DNA from: JAJPHU01 sp035553375 | GTDB taxonomy: Bacteria; Planctomycetota; Planctomycetia; Gemmatales; Gemmataceae | NCBI GenBank assembly: GCA_035553375.1 | Contig: DATNCY010000245.1 | Span: forward strand, 4,934-68,933 | Length of the DNA stretch: 64,000 bases | Direction: 5' to 3' | Translations under genes and position numbers: made by a program | Notes under the pieces: generated by a model | What the model was told of the DNA's origin: nothing | The model's database searches: none | What the model saw: only the letters and a program-made list of their open reading frames with translations | Shown: positions 18,892-27,454 of the stretch, piece after piece | Numbering within the stretch: position 1 is the stretch's first letter | Layout: each line of letters begins with the position of its first letter

Positions 18892-19449
18892 CTATTCGGT
18901 GATTTCCCGAATGACGCGACACGGATTGCCGGCGGCGAATACGCCCTCCGGTATGTCCCGCGTGACAACGCTGCCCGCGCCGATGACCGCCCGCGAACCA
19001 ATCGTCACGCCGGGACAGAGGATCGCTCCACCGCCGACCCATACATCGGAGCCAATCGCGATCGGCTTGGCAAACTCCTGCTTGCGGCGCAGTTGCGCGT
19101 TCATCGGATGCGTGGCGGTATAGATTTGCACGGCCGGGCCGAACAGGGTGAAGTCGCCGATGGTCACCGGGCATACGTCCAACACGACGCAGTTGAAATT
19201 GAAAAACACCCGTTCGCCCAGCAGGATGTTCGAGCCGTAATCGCAGTAAAACGGCGGCTGCATCCAAACGCTGTCGCCGCCTTTGCCGAACAATTCCGTC
19301 AGAATAGCTCGCCGCTGATCCCGGTCGGCTTCGCGGGTGGCGTTAAGGGTCTGACACAAATATCTGGCCCGATCGCGGGCGCGGACGAGGTCGGGGTCGA
19401 GTGGGTCGTACAATTCGCCCGCCAGCATCTTTTCGGTTTCGTTTCGCAT
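18892..19449 (-). CDS. Maltose/galactoside O-acetyltransferase family (left-handed beta-helix)
   Basis: 185 residues from ATG 19449; GAAAGG is 5 bases upstream, so a GTG five codons earlier is less likely. N-terminal MRNETEKMLAGELYDPLDPDLVRARDRAR is the maltose acetyltransferase (Mac) signature. The hexapeptide repeats follow: NILLGERVFFN, VTIGDFTLFGPAVQIYTATHPM (with the catalytic His of TATHP), and KPIAIGSDVWVGGGAILCPGVTIGS. It moves acetyl from acetyl-CoA to a sugar in the cytoplasm. A NodL-type role on surface polysaccharide precursors is as likely as maltose acetylation. Confidence 0.9.
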   Translation of the reverse strand: MRNETEKMLAGELYDPLDPDLVRARDRARYLCQTLNATREADRDQRRAILTELFGKGGDSVWMQPPFYCDYGSNILLGERVFFNFNCVVLDVCPVTIGDFTLFGPAVQIYTATHPMNAQLRRKQEFAKPIAIGSDVWVGGGAILCPGVTIGSRAVIGAGSVVTRDIPEGVFAAGNPCRVIREITE

Positions 19450-19595
19450 TGGACCTTTCTCCACTACTAGGTTCCCGTTCCGCTCCCGCGTGGGCAGCCT
19501 CTCCGGAGATTCTAGTCAGTCCATCTTTTTTGTTCCCCCCCTCTTCGGGTATATTCCCGTTAGAGGTCAAACCTCGGCATCGAGTGACGTTCACC

Positions 19596-21458
19596 ATGTT
19601 TCCCCTGACCTTCGATTTCGACGTGGTCGTCGTCGGTGCCGGTCATGCCGGCACCGAAGCGGCCTTGGCGGCGGCCCGGCTCGGATTGCGCACCGCGCTG
19701 TTGACCATGAGTGCCGACGCGGTGGCGCAGATGAGTTGCAATCCGGCCATCGGCGGCGTTGCCAAGGGCCAGATTGTTCGGGAGATTGACGCTCTCGGCG
19801 GTGAGATGGCGAAGGTGATCGACGCCAGCGCCATCCAGTTCCGCATGTTGAACCAGACCAAGGGACCGGCCATGCACTCACCGCGAGCGCAGGCGGATAA
19901 GAAAATGTATCAGTTCACCATGAAACACCGGATCGAATCGCAGCCGAATCTGACGCTGCGCCAAGAGATGGTGGAAGGACTGGTACTCTCCGCAGTCCGC
20001 AGTCCGCAGTCCGCAGTCCGCAGCGAAAAATCACAAGCCATTTCACTGCCGACTGCGAGCGTGATGGGAGTGGTGGCACGGGGCGATACGCTGTATCGAG
20101 CCAAGGCGGTGGTGCTGACGACAGGCACGTTTCTGAAAGCGATCATGCACACCGGCGAAGCGCAGACGCGCGGCGGACGCGCCGGCGATGGCACCGCCGA
20201 GACACTCAGCGATAGTCTTACGGGCTGCGGCTTTCAGTTGGCGCGCTTCAAGACCGGCACGCCTTGCCGCCTCAATGGACGGACCATCGATTTCTTGAAA
20301 ACAGAACGTCAGCCCGGCGACGAGAAGCCGCGGCCATTCAGCTTCGCCACCGGACGCATCACGCAGCCACAGATGGATTGCCATATTACCTACACGAATC
20401 AGGCCGTCCACGATCTCATCCGCGCCAACCTGCATCGGGCACCGATGTATTCCGGCCAGATCGAAAGCCGGGGGCCGCGCTACTGTCCTTCGGTCGAAGA
20501 CAAAGTCGTTCGCTTCGCCGATAAGGATCGCCATCAGATTTTCCTCGAACCGGAAGGCCGTAATACCTGGGAGTATTACTGCAACGGCATCTCGACGAGT
20601 TTACCCAAGGATGTGCAGCAGGGTATGCTGCGTCTCATTCCGGGACTGGAGAACGCCGAGGTGATGCGCTGGGGCTACGCCGTCGAATACGACTACGCGC
20701 CGCCGACGCAATTGCATCCGACCCTGGAAACGAAGCCGGTTGCGGGGCTGTACTTCGCCGGCCAGATCAACGGTACGACCGGCTACGAGGAAGCCGCCGC
20801 CCAAGGGCTGATGGCCGGTGTCAACGCTGCACTCAAGATCAAGGAAGAACCGCCCCTTATCCTCGATCGCAGTCAGGCGTACATCGGCGTCCTCATCGAC
20901 GATCTGGTGACGAAGGGCGTGGATGAGCCGTATCGCATGTTCACGAGCCGCGCCGAGTATCGCCTGCTGCTGCGCCACGACAACGCCGATCGTCGCTTGA
21001 CCCCACTGGGGCGGCGCGTTGGTTTGGTGAACGACGCGGATTGGAGCCGGTTCGAGCAGAAACGGCAAGGCATCGAACACATGGCTGCGATGCTGCGCGA
21101 GAAGAAACACGATGGCGATTCGCTGGAGAAATGGCTCAAGCGCACGGAAACGACGTGGGAGCAGGTGCAAGCCTGGGAACCGTCGCTGGCCGATTTCGCG
21201 GCAGACGTGATCGAACAAGTAACGCTGGAAGCGAAGTACGCCGGCTACATTGACCGGCAAGCAAACCAGATTGAGCGTTTCCAGCGGATGGAGTCGCGGC
21301 CGATCCCGACCCATTTCAATTATGCCGCCGTGCCGCAACTGCGCGCCGAGGCCCGCGAGAAACTGGGCCGCATACGTCCTGCTAATCTGGGGCAAGCCAG
21401 TCGCATCAGCGGCATCAACCCGGCAGACCTAGCAGTCCTGCTGATCTATCTGGATTGA
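19596..21458 (+). CDS. mnmG: tRNA uridine-5-carboxymethylaminomethyl modification enzyme MnmG
   Basis: 620 residues from ATG 19596 (MFPLTFDFDVVVVGAGHAGTEAALAAARLG, the FAD dinucleotide-binding start). Other family landmarks are MSCNPAIGGVAKGQIVREIDALGG, GPAMHSPRAQADK, ALVLTTGTFLKAIMH-like AVVLTTGTFLKAIM, GTTGYEEAAAQGLMAGVNAA and the C-terminal RISGINPADLAVLLIYL. With MnmE it modifies U34 of tRNAs reading split codon boxes. Residues about 132-155 are an insertion made of the tandem CCGCAGT repeat (see the repeat entry), which is absent from usual MnmG sequences and lies in a variable loop (VEGLVLSAVRSPQSAVRS). The upstream open frame is ignored because MnmG starts at MFPL. The ORF is intact. 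Confidence 0.95.
   Translation: MFPLTFDFDVVVVGAGHAGTEAALAAARLGLRTALLTMSADAVAQMSCNPAIGGVAKGQIVREIDALGGEMAKVIDASAIQFRMLNQTKGPAMHSPRAQADKKMYQFTMKHRIESQPNLTLRQEMVEGLVLSAVRSPQSAVRSEKSQAISLPTASVMGVVARGDTLYRAKAVVLTTGTFLKAIMHTGEAQTRGGRAGDGTAETLSDSLTGCGFQLARFKTGTPCRLNGRTIDFLKTERQPGDEKPRPFSFATGRITQPQMDCHITYTNQAVHDLIRANLHRAPMYSGQIESRGPRYCPSVEDKVVRFADKDRHQIFLEPEGRNTWEYYCNGISTSLPKDVQQGMLRLIPGLENAEVMRWGYAVEYDYAPPTQLHPTLETKPVAGLYFAGQINGTTGYEEAAAQGLMAGVNAALKIKEEPPLILDRSQAYIGVLIDDLVTKGVDEPYRMFTSRAEYRLLLRHDNADRRLTPLGRRVGLVNDADWSRFEQKRQGIEHMAAMLREKKHDGDSLEKWLKRTETTWEQVQAWEPSLADFAADVIEQVTLEAKYAGYIDRQANQIERFQRMESRPIPTHFNYAAVPQLRAEAREKLGRIRPANLGQASRISGINPADLAVLLIYLD
19990..20059. repeat. Family F hairpin element inside mnmG
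   Basis: Nearly five tandem copies of the heptamer CCGCAGT (19990-20022) are followed about 24 bases later by a diverged complementary arm (ctgccgactgcg, 20046-20057). It lies in-frame in mnmG and encodes the SAVRSPQSAVRS stretch. Confidence 0.8.
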
Positions 21459-21720
21459 GAGATGATTGAGATCATAAGGCCGCCACTGGCCTTGGTGCCG
21501 GCAATCTGGGAAAGAAGTTGCAGTCGGCTAGCCCTGGCGATCCGATAAGGAGAGAGAAGAACGGTTTGAAAACAGAAGAGAGGAGGCTTGGATAATATGG
21601 CCTCGATGGGTAAATAGCAGCGACGAGGTAATTTTTCACACCTGGGTAAGATAATTGCGTCGTTAGGAGGAAGTACGGTGGAGGCAACAAGTTAGAGCGA
21701 AGCGGTTGGAGCGAATTGCG

Positions 21721-21748
21721 TTGACACGTTTCGCAAGTTGGTTATAAT
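21721..21748 (+). promoter_or_regulatory. Perfect consensus sigma-70 promoter
   Basis: TTGACA and TATAAT, both exact consensus, are separated by 16 bases. Transcription should start near 21755, giving about 250 bases of leader before the HTH-receiver gene at 22007. The preceding bases, 21459-21720, show nothing else recognisable. Confidence 0.85.
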
Positions 21749-22006
21749 CGCGTTGGTTGGTAAGATTGGCAAAACCCCTCCGAAATTGAATCGGCACCAA
21801 TCGCACGCGGGATGGCTCTCCGTCCCGGCTCTCACCTTCGGGACAGGGCTGGTTATCTCCACGGCTCCCGTACCGTGGTCGCATTGATGGAACGGAACGG
21901 ACAAGAGGCAGATCAGGGACGATCCCGGTTTGGATGCCGGACCGAAACGGCGTCACAGACCACACTCGTGCGACTGGCCGCGCGCCAGTAAGGAATGGAT
22001 AAACGC

Positions 22007-22591
22007 ATGAAAACTGTTTTTACGACCGGCGAAGCCGCCAAAATTTGTAAAGTCAGCCAGCAAACGATCATTCGTTGCTTCGACAACGGACAGCTCAAAG
22101 GCTTCCGGGTGCCCGGCTCCCGTTTCCGCCGCATCCCACGCGAAGCGCTATATAAATTCATGAAAGACAACGGCATTCCGACCGATGCGCTCGAAAGCGG
22201 CAAGCGCAAGGTACTTTTGGTGGACGACGATGCCGAGTTGGTCGATCTGATGAGCAAGGTTCTCGACGAGGATGGCCGTTTCGAGGTGCGCATCGCCTCC
22301 AATGGCTTCGACGCCGGCATGATGGTCAAGGAATATCGCCCCGATATCATCGTCCTGGACGTGATGCTGCCGGACATCAACGGCAAGGAAGTTTGTCATC
22401 GGGTCCGCGCCGACACCACGCTGGAAGACGTGCGTATCCTGTGCATCTCCGGCATGATCGAGGAAGACAAGATTCAGGAATTGCGTCTGGCCGGCGCCGA
22501 CAAGTTCCTGCACAAGCCCTTCGACATCGAAGAGTTGATCGACGAGATGTGCGGATTGCTGGAGATCGAGCCGGCATCAACCCCGGCCTAG
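22007..22591 (+). CDS. Response regulator with N-terminal excisionase-type HTH and C-terminal receiver
   Basis: 194 residues from ATG 22007; AAGGA lies 12 bases upstream, and another ATG at 21995 directly abuts it, so 22007 fits better. Residues 1-58 form a MerR/excisionase-like helix-turn-helix (FTTGEAAKICKVSQQTIIRCF). Residues about 67-185 are a receiver domain: acidic pocket VDDDAEL, phospho-acceptor Asp118 in IIVLDVMLPD, Ser148 in LCISGM and Lys170 in LHKPFD. The order HTH then receiver reverses the usual one. It is driven by the consensus promoter and followed by the HDOD-histidine kinase gene, its likely partner. The target genes are unknown. Confidence 0.9.
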   Translation: MKTVFTTGEAAKICKVSQQTIIRCFDNGQLKGFRVPGSRFRRIPREALYKFMKDNGIPTDALESGKRKVLLVDDDAELVDLMSKVLDEDGRFEVRIASNGFDAGMMVKEYRPDIIVLDVMLPDINGKEVCHRVRADTTLEDVRILCISGMIEEDKIQELRLAGADKFLHKPFDIEELIDEMCGLLEIEPASTPA

Positions 22592-22606
22592 TCGTGACAA
22601 GACGAA

Positions 22607-22659
22607 CCAGCCCGGAGCGCCAGCGACGGAGAAACCTCGTTGCTAGCGCTCCGGGCTGG
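22607..22659. repeat. Family A palindromic element (GGAGCGCCAGCGACGG subtype)
   Basis: CCAGCCCGGAGCGCCAGC pairs with its complement across a short loop with a few mismatches. It is 16 bases after the HTH-receiver stop and 48 bases before the next gene. Confidence 0.9.
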
Positions 22660-22706
22660 TATGGGATCACCGTATCACCTGTCACTTTGTCAGGAGAGAT
22701 AGAGCC

Positions 22707-24449
22707 GTGAGCGACACAGCCAAGCGGGCGGAGGTCGTGCTGCGCCTGGCCTGGCTTTCGCCAAGCGCCGCATCCCTAGCTCTCCTCGGGCGACAGCCGG
22801 CGGCCACCACCTGGCCCGCGATCCGACGCGATCCCGGTGCCGTCCTTCTTGTGGTTCGCCACAGCGAAATACCGTGGCCGGGGCGGAGTTCCTCGGCCCC
22901 TCCGCCTTCTTTCCACTCTGTCGCCTTCGAGCAAGCCGCCCTGATTGAGGACGCGCTACACCTGCTCGATCAGCCCGATGGCTTCGTGGACTGGAACCAT
23001 TCCGCCGTTCAATCGGTCTACGATGCCTGCTTGACTTTTGCCCGCGTGGCTCGTCGATTGGCCGAGCGAACCGGCCAGTGCGATCCGGAAGCGGCGTGGA
23101 CGTGCGGATTGCTGGCCCCACTCGGCTGGCTAGCCATGTGCGCGGTCGATCCGGAAGCAGTGGCCGCTTGCCTGGCCGATCCCGCTCTGCGCGTAGACCC
23201 CGCCGAAACGCAGCGCCGTCACTGGGGCATCGATCAAGCCGCCATCGCGCGTCGTCTGGCGCGGCGCTGGCACTTGCCCGCCTGGGCTACCGCCGCTGCG
23301 GAACATCTTCACTTGCCCAGTGCGCTGGCGCAGACTTTCCGAGCCGATCCCGTCCTGTTTCCGCTGACGCGGCTGGCCATCGATGAGGCTCGCAAGCAAG
23401 GCGTAGATCTGGGATTGGGCAATGGCGCGTTCAACGCGGAGGATCGTTCCGCTCTGCTGATCTCCGCAGGACAGGATCTCGATGCGGGTCGCCTGGAGAC
23501 GCATTCGCTTCCGGTCTGGCAGGAGCCGCGCCACGTTCCGCTGTTGCGCGATTTGCTGGAACTAGCGGCCGAGAATCGTCGGCTCCGCGAGCAACCGCTG
23601 CACGATCATCTCGAACAGGAAATTGACGCCCTGCATCGCGCTCTGGAAGAGCAGGTTCATGGCGAGGCTCAGCGTTTGCAAAGCGGCAAGCTCGCCGCTC
23701 TCGCGGAGTTTTCCGCCGGTGCCGGCCATGAGATTAACAATCCGCTCGCCGTCATTTCCGGCCAGGCGCAATATCTGCTCAGTCACGAAAGCGACTGGTT
23801 TCACGATGAGGCCGAGGATGCACCGCGCAAGGCACTGGAAGCGATCGTCACGCAGACACGCCGGGTCCACGGCATCCTGCGCGAACTGATGCAGTTCGCC
23901 AAGCCAGCTCCGTCCTGTCCCGGTTGGGTCGATCTGCCGGCTCTGCTGGGCGAGACGGCCGCCGGTTTGGGTGAACTGGCGGCCCAACGCCGCGTGAGAC
24001 TTGAGGTGGCGCTCCAACCGGAGCGCTTGCCGGTGTACGCCGACGCAGCCCAACTCCGTATCGCGCTCTCCTGTCTACTGCGAAATGCGATCGAAGCTGC
24101 GCCCGCCGATGGCTGGGCGCGCTTGGTGCTGCGTCAGCCGACTGGCGACGAGTCGATCGAGGTCGCTATCGAGGACAACGGTCCTGGACCGGAAGCGGCT
24201 CAGCGGCCGCATTTGTTCGATCCGTTCTATTCGGGTCGAACGGCGGGACGAGGGCGCGGCATGGGGCTGCCGATCGCCTGGCGCTTGGCGCATCTGCAAG
24301 GTGGCGACGTTCGCCTCGATCCGCCGCGCCGTCACGAACCAACGCGCTTTGTCTTGTCGTTACCGCATCTGGTTTTGCCCGAAAGCGACGGCTCCGATCC
24401 TGCGCTTCTATCCCTGTCTTGCCTCACCAATGGCCGGCACGCTTCCTGA
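22707..24449 (+). CDS. HDOD-domain sensor histidine kinase
   Basis: 580 residues; the start ATG overlaps a GAGAGATAGAG purine stretch. Residues about 70-225 resemble an HDOD domain (ALIEDALHLLD, TCGLLAPLGWLAM, RRHWGIDQAAIARRLARRWHLPAWAT). A coiled segment (residues 285-325, RLREQPLHDHLEQEIDALHRAL) leads to the kinase core: His341 in GAGHEINNPLAVISGQAQ, the N-box CLLRNAIEAAPADGWARL, DNGPGPEA, FDPFYSGRTAGRGRGMGLPIA. No membrane segment is evident. It lies in the same direction as the HTH-receiver gene, separated only by a repeat, and is its probable phosphodonor. The fused HDOD fold suggests an intracellular input. Confidence 0.85.
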   Translation: MSDTAKRAEVVLRLAWLSPSAASLALLGRQPAATTWPAIRRDPGAVLLVVRHSEIPWPGRSSSAPPPSFHSVAFEQAALIEDALHLLDQPDGFVDWNHSAVQSVYDACLTFARVARRLAERTGQCDPEAAWTCGLLAPLGWLAMCAVDPEAVAACLADPALRVDPAETQRRHWGIDQAAIARRLARRWHLPAWATAAAEHLHLPSALAQTFRADPVLFPLTRLAIDEARKQGVDLGLGNGAFNAEDRSALLISAGQDLDAGRLETHSLPVWQEPRHVPLLRDLLELAAENRRLREQPLHDHLEQEIDALHRALEEQVHGEAQRLQSGKLAALAEFSAGAGHEINNPLAVISGQAQYLLSHESDWFHDEAEDAPRKALEAIVTQTRRVHGILRELMQFAKPAPSCPGWVDLPALLGETAAGLGELAAQRRVRLEVALQPERLPVYADAAQLRIALSCLLRNAIEAAPADGWARLVLRQPTGDESIEVAIEDNGPGPEAAQRPHLFDPFYSGRTAGRGRGMGLPIAWRLAHLQGGDVRLDPPRRHEPTRFVLSLPHLVLPESDGSDPALLSLSCLTNGRHAS

Positions 24450-24456
24450 ACCGCGA

Positions 24457-24543
24457 CCAGCCCGCAGCGCCAGCAAAGGATCGTCCCTTGCTGGCGCTGC
24501 GGGCTGGCAATCCCCTCTTGCCAGCCCGCAGCGCCAGCAAGGG
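24457..24543. repeat. Family A elements: one full palindrome plus a third half-element
   Basis: A complete inverted repeat (24457-24508) with CAGCCCGCAGCGCCAGCAA arms is followed 11 bases later by another copy of the left arm (24520-24543). It sits 8 bases after the histidine kinase stop. Confidence 0.9.
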
Positions 24544-24686
24544 ATCTGATGCGGCGGGCTGCTCTTGATTGTGCGGCGTCGGCGATGGTATAGCTCTCGC
24601 GAAGCGGACGCGGAATTGCTTCGTGCATCCCGCCATCCGTGGCTGTATCCTGTTCGGCGATCCGGGATCAAGGAACCGAGGAGAGC

Positions 24687-25610
24687 ATGTTCATGGAAGC
24701 GAACGACGTCGCTCCGGTTGGAGGTGGGACTTCCACGCCGGAGGGCTATGTTTCGTCCCTCCCAGCGGAGCGTCTTGAGCGAGGCGAAGTCTTGTTTTAT
24801 CCGACGGCTCCATTCGACCTCCCTCAAGGGGCCGATTTGGAGTTCCTGCTCAATCAGGAACTCGGCAGTCTGGCCCACAAAAATATCAGCTACAATCCGG
24901 CCAACGGCAAGGTCGGCGGCTTCGTGCGCCGTAGCGTCGAGCAGGTCGAGCAATTGCGCGACATTTTCGCGCGCTTCGCTGTGTCGGCCACGGAATGGCT
25001 GGCCAATCTTCTGCCGCAATACAGTCAGGCCTGGCATCTGGATCGCGCCAGCTTTCGGCCGCAAGAAGAGGCCACGCGGCGATTGCGGCCCACGGCACGC
25101 AATGACCTCTTGCACGTCGATGCGTTTCCCAATCGCCCCTCGCGCGGCAATCGCATTCTGCGACTCTTCGCCAACATCAATCCGCGCGAGCCGCGCATCT
25201 GGGTCACCTCGGATCCGTTCGCCAAACTGCTCAAGCGTTACGGCACGGCGGCTGGCCTGCACTCGCGCCACGGCTCACGCTGGTTGCAGCAACTCGGCCA
25301 GAGTGTGCTGACGCTGTTCCGTCCCGGCATGGCACGCCGTTCGGAATACGATCGTTTCATGCTGCGCTTCCACGATCACCTCAAGATGAACGAGGAATTC
25401 CAGGAGCGCGGTCCGAAATATCTTCATACGTTTCCGCCCGGTTCAGTCTGGCTCGCCATGACGGACACATGCAGTCATTCCGTGCTGCGTGGCCGTTACG
25501 CGCTGGAACATTCGTACTTCATTCCCCCGGCCGTTCTCGCCTTGCCGGACGAATCGCCACCGGTGTTGTTGGAAAAGGCGTGTGTGTCAATCGGTCGTCG
25601 CGCGGCGTGA
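24687..25610 (+). CDS. Kdo hydroxylase (Fe(II)/2-oxoglutarate dioxygenase)
   Basis: 307 residues from ATG 24687 (GAGGAG just upstream; the open frame begins earlier but lacks a ribosome-binding site). The segment NDLLHVDAFPNRPSRGNRIL carries His143 and Asp145, and DTCSHSVLRGRY carries His264, giving the HxD...H iron site. RLFANINPREPRIWVTSDPF is characteristic of the KdoO/Kdo_hydroxy family, which hydroxylates the Kdo sugar of lipopolysaccharide at C3. The finding implies a Kdo-containing LPS, and a membrane glycosyltransferase follows. The assignment rests on motif resemblance and the specific substrate should be treated as probable. Confidence 0.75.
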   Translation: MFMEANDVAPVGGGTSTPEGYVSSLPAERLERGEVLFYPTAPFDLPQGADLEFLLNQELGSLAHKNISYNPANGKVGGFVRRSVEQVEQLRDIFARFAVSATEWLANLLPQYSQAWHLDRASFRPQEEATRRLRPTARNDLLHVDAFPNRPSRGNRILRLFANINPREPRIWVTSDPFAKLLKRYGTAAGLHSRHGSRWLQQLGQSVLTLFRPGMARRSEYDRFMLRFHDHLKMNEEFQERGPKYLHTFPPGSVWLAMTDTCSHSVLRGRYALEHSYFIPPAVLALPDESPPVLLEKACVSIGRRAA

Positions 25611-25623
25611 AATGATGGCTTTA

Positions 25624-25678
25624 CCAGCCCGCAGCGCAAGCAAGGGGAGTTCGTTCCCTTGCTGGCGCTGCGGGCTGG
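25624..25678. repeat. Family A palindromic element
   Basis: CCAGCCCGCAGCGCAAGCAAGG and its complement flank a loop of about 10 bases, 13 bases after the Kdo hydroxylase stop codon. Confidence 0.9.
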
Positions 25679-25714
25679 TGAGGTTTTCTTGTCAATTCTC
25701 TATCTGCATCTTCC

Positions 25715-27016
25715 ATGAATCTCCTTCGCGCGTGCATTCGTTCGCTCATTCAGCGCCGCCCCTGGCCCGTGCTTGGCCTCATCCTCGCGCTCATCGCGGG
25801 CGCGGGTTTGCGCCTGGTTTGGCCGCAAGACATTGAATACAAGGCGGACGAAGCCTGGACCTTCGAGCATAGCCGCGATGGGGATCTCCCCTGGTTGGGC
25901 ATGCCGTCCAGCGTGGACATCCCCAATCCGGGCATGAGCCTGTGGGTGTTTGTGGGATTGCAGCGTCTTTCGGGCGCGGAAGATCCACCGGCCCTGGCTC
26001 GCGCCGTGCAGTGCATCAACATCGCCGCCCTCGTTTTGCTTGCCGTCTTCGCGTTTCGGCATGTCCCCCGCGAGGAACGCGAACCGTGGTTGTGGGCCGT
26101 TGCTCTCGTCGCGGTCAATCCGCTGGCGGTTCTGTTTCATCGCAAAATCTGGCCGCCGTGCGTACTGCCGCTGTTGACGCTGTTGATGCTGTATGGCTGG
26201 TGGTATCGCCGGCGGCGCGTCCCCGCGTTCCTATGGGGGTTGGTGGGCGTGTGCCTGGGACAGATCCATATGGCCGGTTTCTTTTTCGCCGGCGGCTTCG
26301 TGCTATGGGCACTATTGTTCGACCGTCCCTGGCGTCAGCGCGTCGCCTGGTCGAGTTGGCTGCTTGGCAGCGTGCTAGGGGCGCTGCCGATGCTGCCCTG
26401 GATGTTTCATCTGCTCATGCAACCGAGTGGGCGATCTCTCAATCCGCATCGCTGGGTCCACGCTTGCGAGCTGAAATTCTGGATTCGTTGGCTGACCGAG
26501 GCGTTCGGCCTGGGCATTGACTACACTTTTGGTCCCTATTTCCGCGATTTTCAGAGCTATCCCCTGCTGGGCGGGCACCCCACTTACCTTGTCCTGCTCT
26601 TGCATGGGCTTCTGGTAGGGATCGGGCTGTTCTTGCTGGTTCGCGCGGTCGTGAGTTTAGGGCGTGAGCGCGGCCGCTGGCGTGAGCGTTGGATCGGCCG
26701 CGCATCGCCCAGCGCTTTCACCCAGAACGCGGCTCTATGGGGCTTCGGTCTGTTATTGACGCTGTCGAGTTTCTCGATCCATCGTCATTACATGATCGTG
26801 TTGTTTCCGCTCGAATTTCTCTGGGTCGCGCGCCTGGCTCTGGCTTCCGGCGACGCGCCCGCGCGCTCGCTTCGTCTGGGCCGCGTCCTGTTAGTGTGCT
26901 TGTGGTTCGGACAATTCCTCCTCTCCGCGAACATGCTCAGCTATATCCACACCCGGCAGAATCTTTCCGGCACCGAATACGGCACTCCCTACAGCGCGCA
27001 ACACGCCGCTCGTTAG
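25715..27016 (+). CDS. GT-C fold membrane glycosyltransferase
   Basis: 433 residues with about ten hydrophobic segments. After the first membrane segment (VLGLILALIAGAGLRL) comes DIEYKADEAWTFEHSRDG, whose DE pair in the first extracytoplasmic loop is the usual GT-C motif for polyprenyl-phosphate sugar donors. The rest alternates membrane helices with short loops (WFHLLMQPSGRSLNP region, ITLLSSFSIHRHYMIV). It most resembles ArnT/PMT-like proteins that glycosylate lipid A or proteins from the periplasmic side. Standing right after a Kdo hydroxylase, it may modify LPS. Substrate and acceptor are unknown. The start at 25715 is the first good Met; no strong ribosome-binding site was seen. Confidence 0.7.
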   Translation: MNLLRACIRSLIQRRPWPVLGLILALIAGAGLRLVWPQDIEYKADEAWTFEHSRDGDLPWLGMPSSVDIPNPGMSLWVFVGLQRLSGAEDPPALARAVQCINIAALVLLAVFAFRHVPREEREPWLWAVALVAVNPLAVLFHRKIWPPCVLPLLTLLMLYGWWYRRRRVPAFLWGLVGVCLGQIHMAGFFFAGGFVLWALLFDRPWRQRVAWSSWLLGSVLGALPMLPWMFHLLMQPSGRSLNPHRWVHACELKFWIRWLTEAFGLGIDYTFGPYFRDFQSYPLLGGHPTYLVLLLHGLLVGIGLFLLVRAVVSLGRERGRWRERWIGRASPSAFTQNAALWGFGLLLTLSSFSIHRHYMIVLFPLEFLWVARLALASGDAPARSLRLGRVLLVCLWFGQFLLSANMLSYIHTRQNLSGTEYGTPYSAQHAAR

Positions 27017-27024
27017 ATTCTGGT

Positions 27025-27218
27025 AGAGCGAAAACGCTAACGTGGTAGGTGCCGCGAGCCGAGCGGCACTTCTTCCCGTCCGGCTCGGCTCGCCGGACCT
27101 ACCCGTAGGTGCCGCGAGCCGAGCGGCACGGCTTGAGTAGGTGCCGCGAGCCGAGCGGCACTTGGGAGACAAAGTCCGGCTCGGCTCGCCGGACCTACCA
27201 CGTTAGCGTTTTTGCTCT
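27025..27218. repeat. Large nested family C inverted repeat
   Basis: Outer arms of about 26 bases (AGAGCGAAAACGCTAACGTGG with its complement on the right, one mismatch) enclose three copies of GGTAGGTGCCGCGAGCCGAG and two of its related reverse form GTCCGGCTCGGCTCGCCGG. The region lies between the GT-C gene and the lipoprotein. Confidence 0.9.
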
Positions 27219-27224
27219 GGTAGG

Positions 27225-27256
27225 CTCGTTTACGTTTCGCGCGAAACGTAAACGAG
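27225..27256. repeat. Family D perfect 32-base palindrome
   Basis: CTCGTTTACGTTTCGC and its exact complement abut with no loop. The core GTTTCGCGCGAAAC recurs at 27828-27865. Bases 27257-27454 after it contain nothing recognisable apart from the lipoprotein ribosome-binding site. Confidence 0.95.
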
Positions 27257-27454
27257 AGTGAGCTTACGTCCTCCGTTCGCCAATTCCCCTATCCTTCCGT
27301 TCGAGAAAAATCAGCTTGAACAAGGTGGGGTTGCGCTGCCGCGAATGCCGATGTTAATGCCTAGAGGGGCCACAGTAACGAGGAGCGGTCTGGAGCGGAG
27401 AGCCAGGAAGGTTCCCCCGGCCGTTTCGTGCCTCACACGGAAAGGATATCGAGA

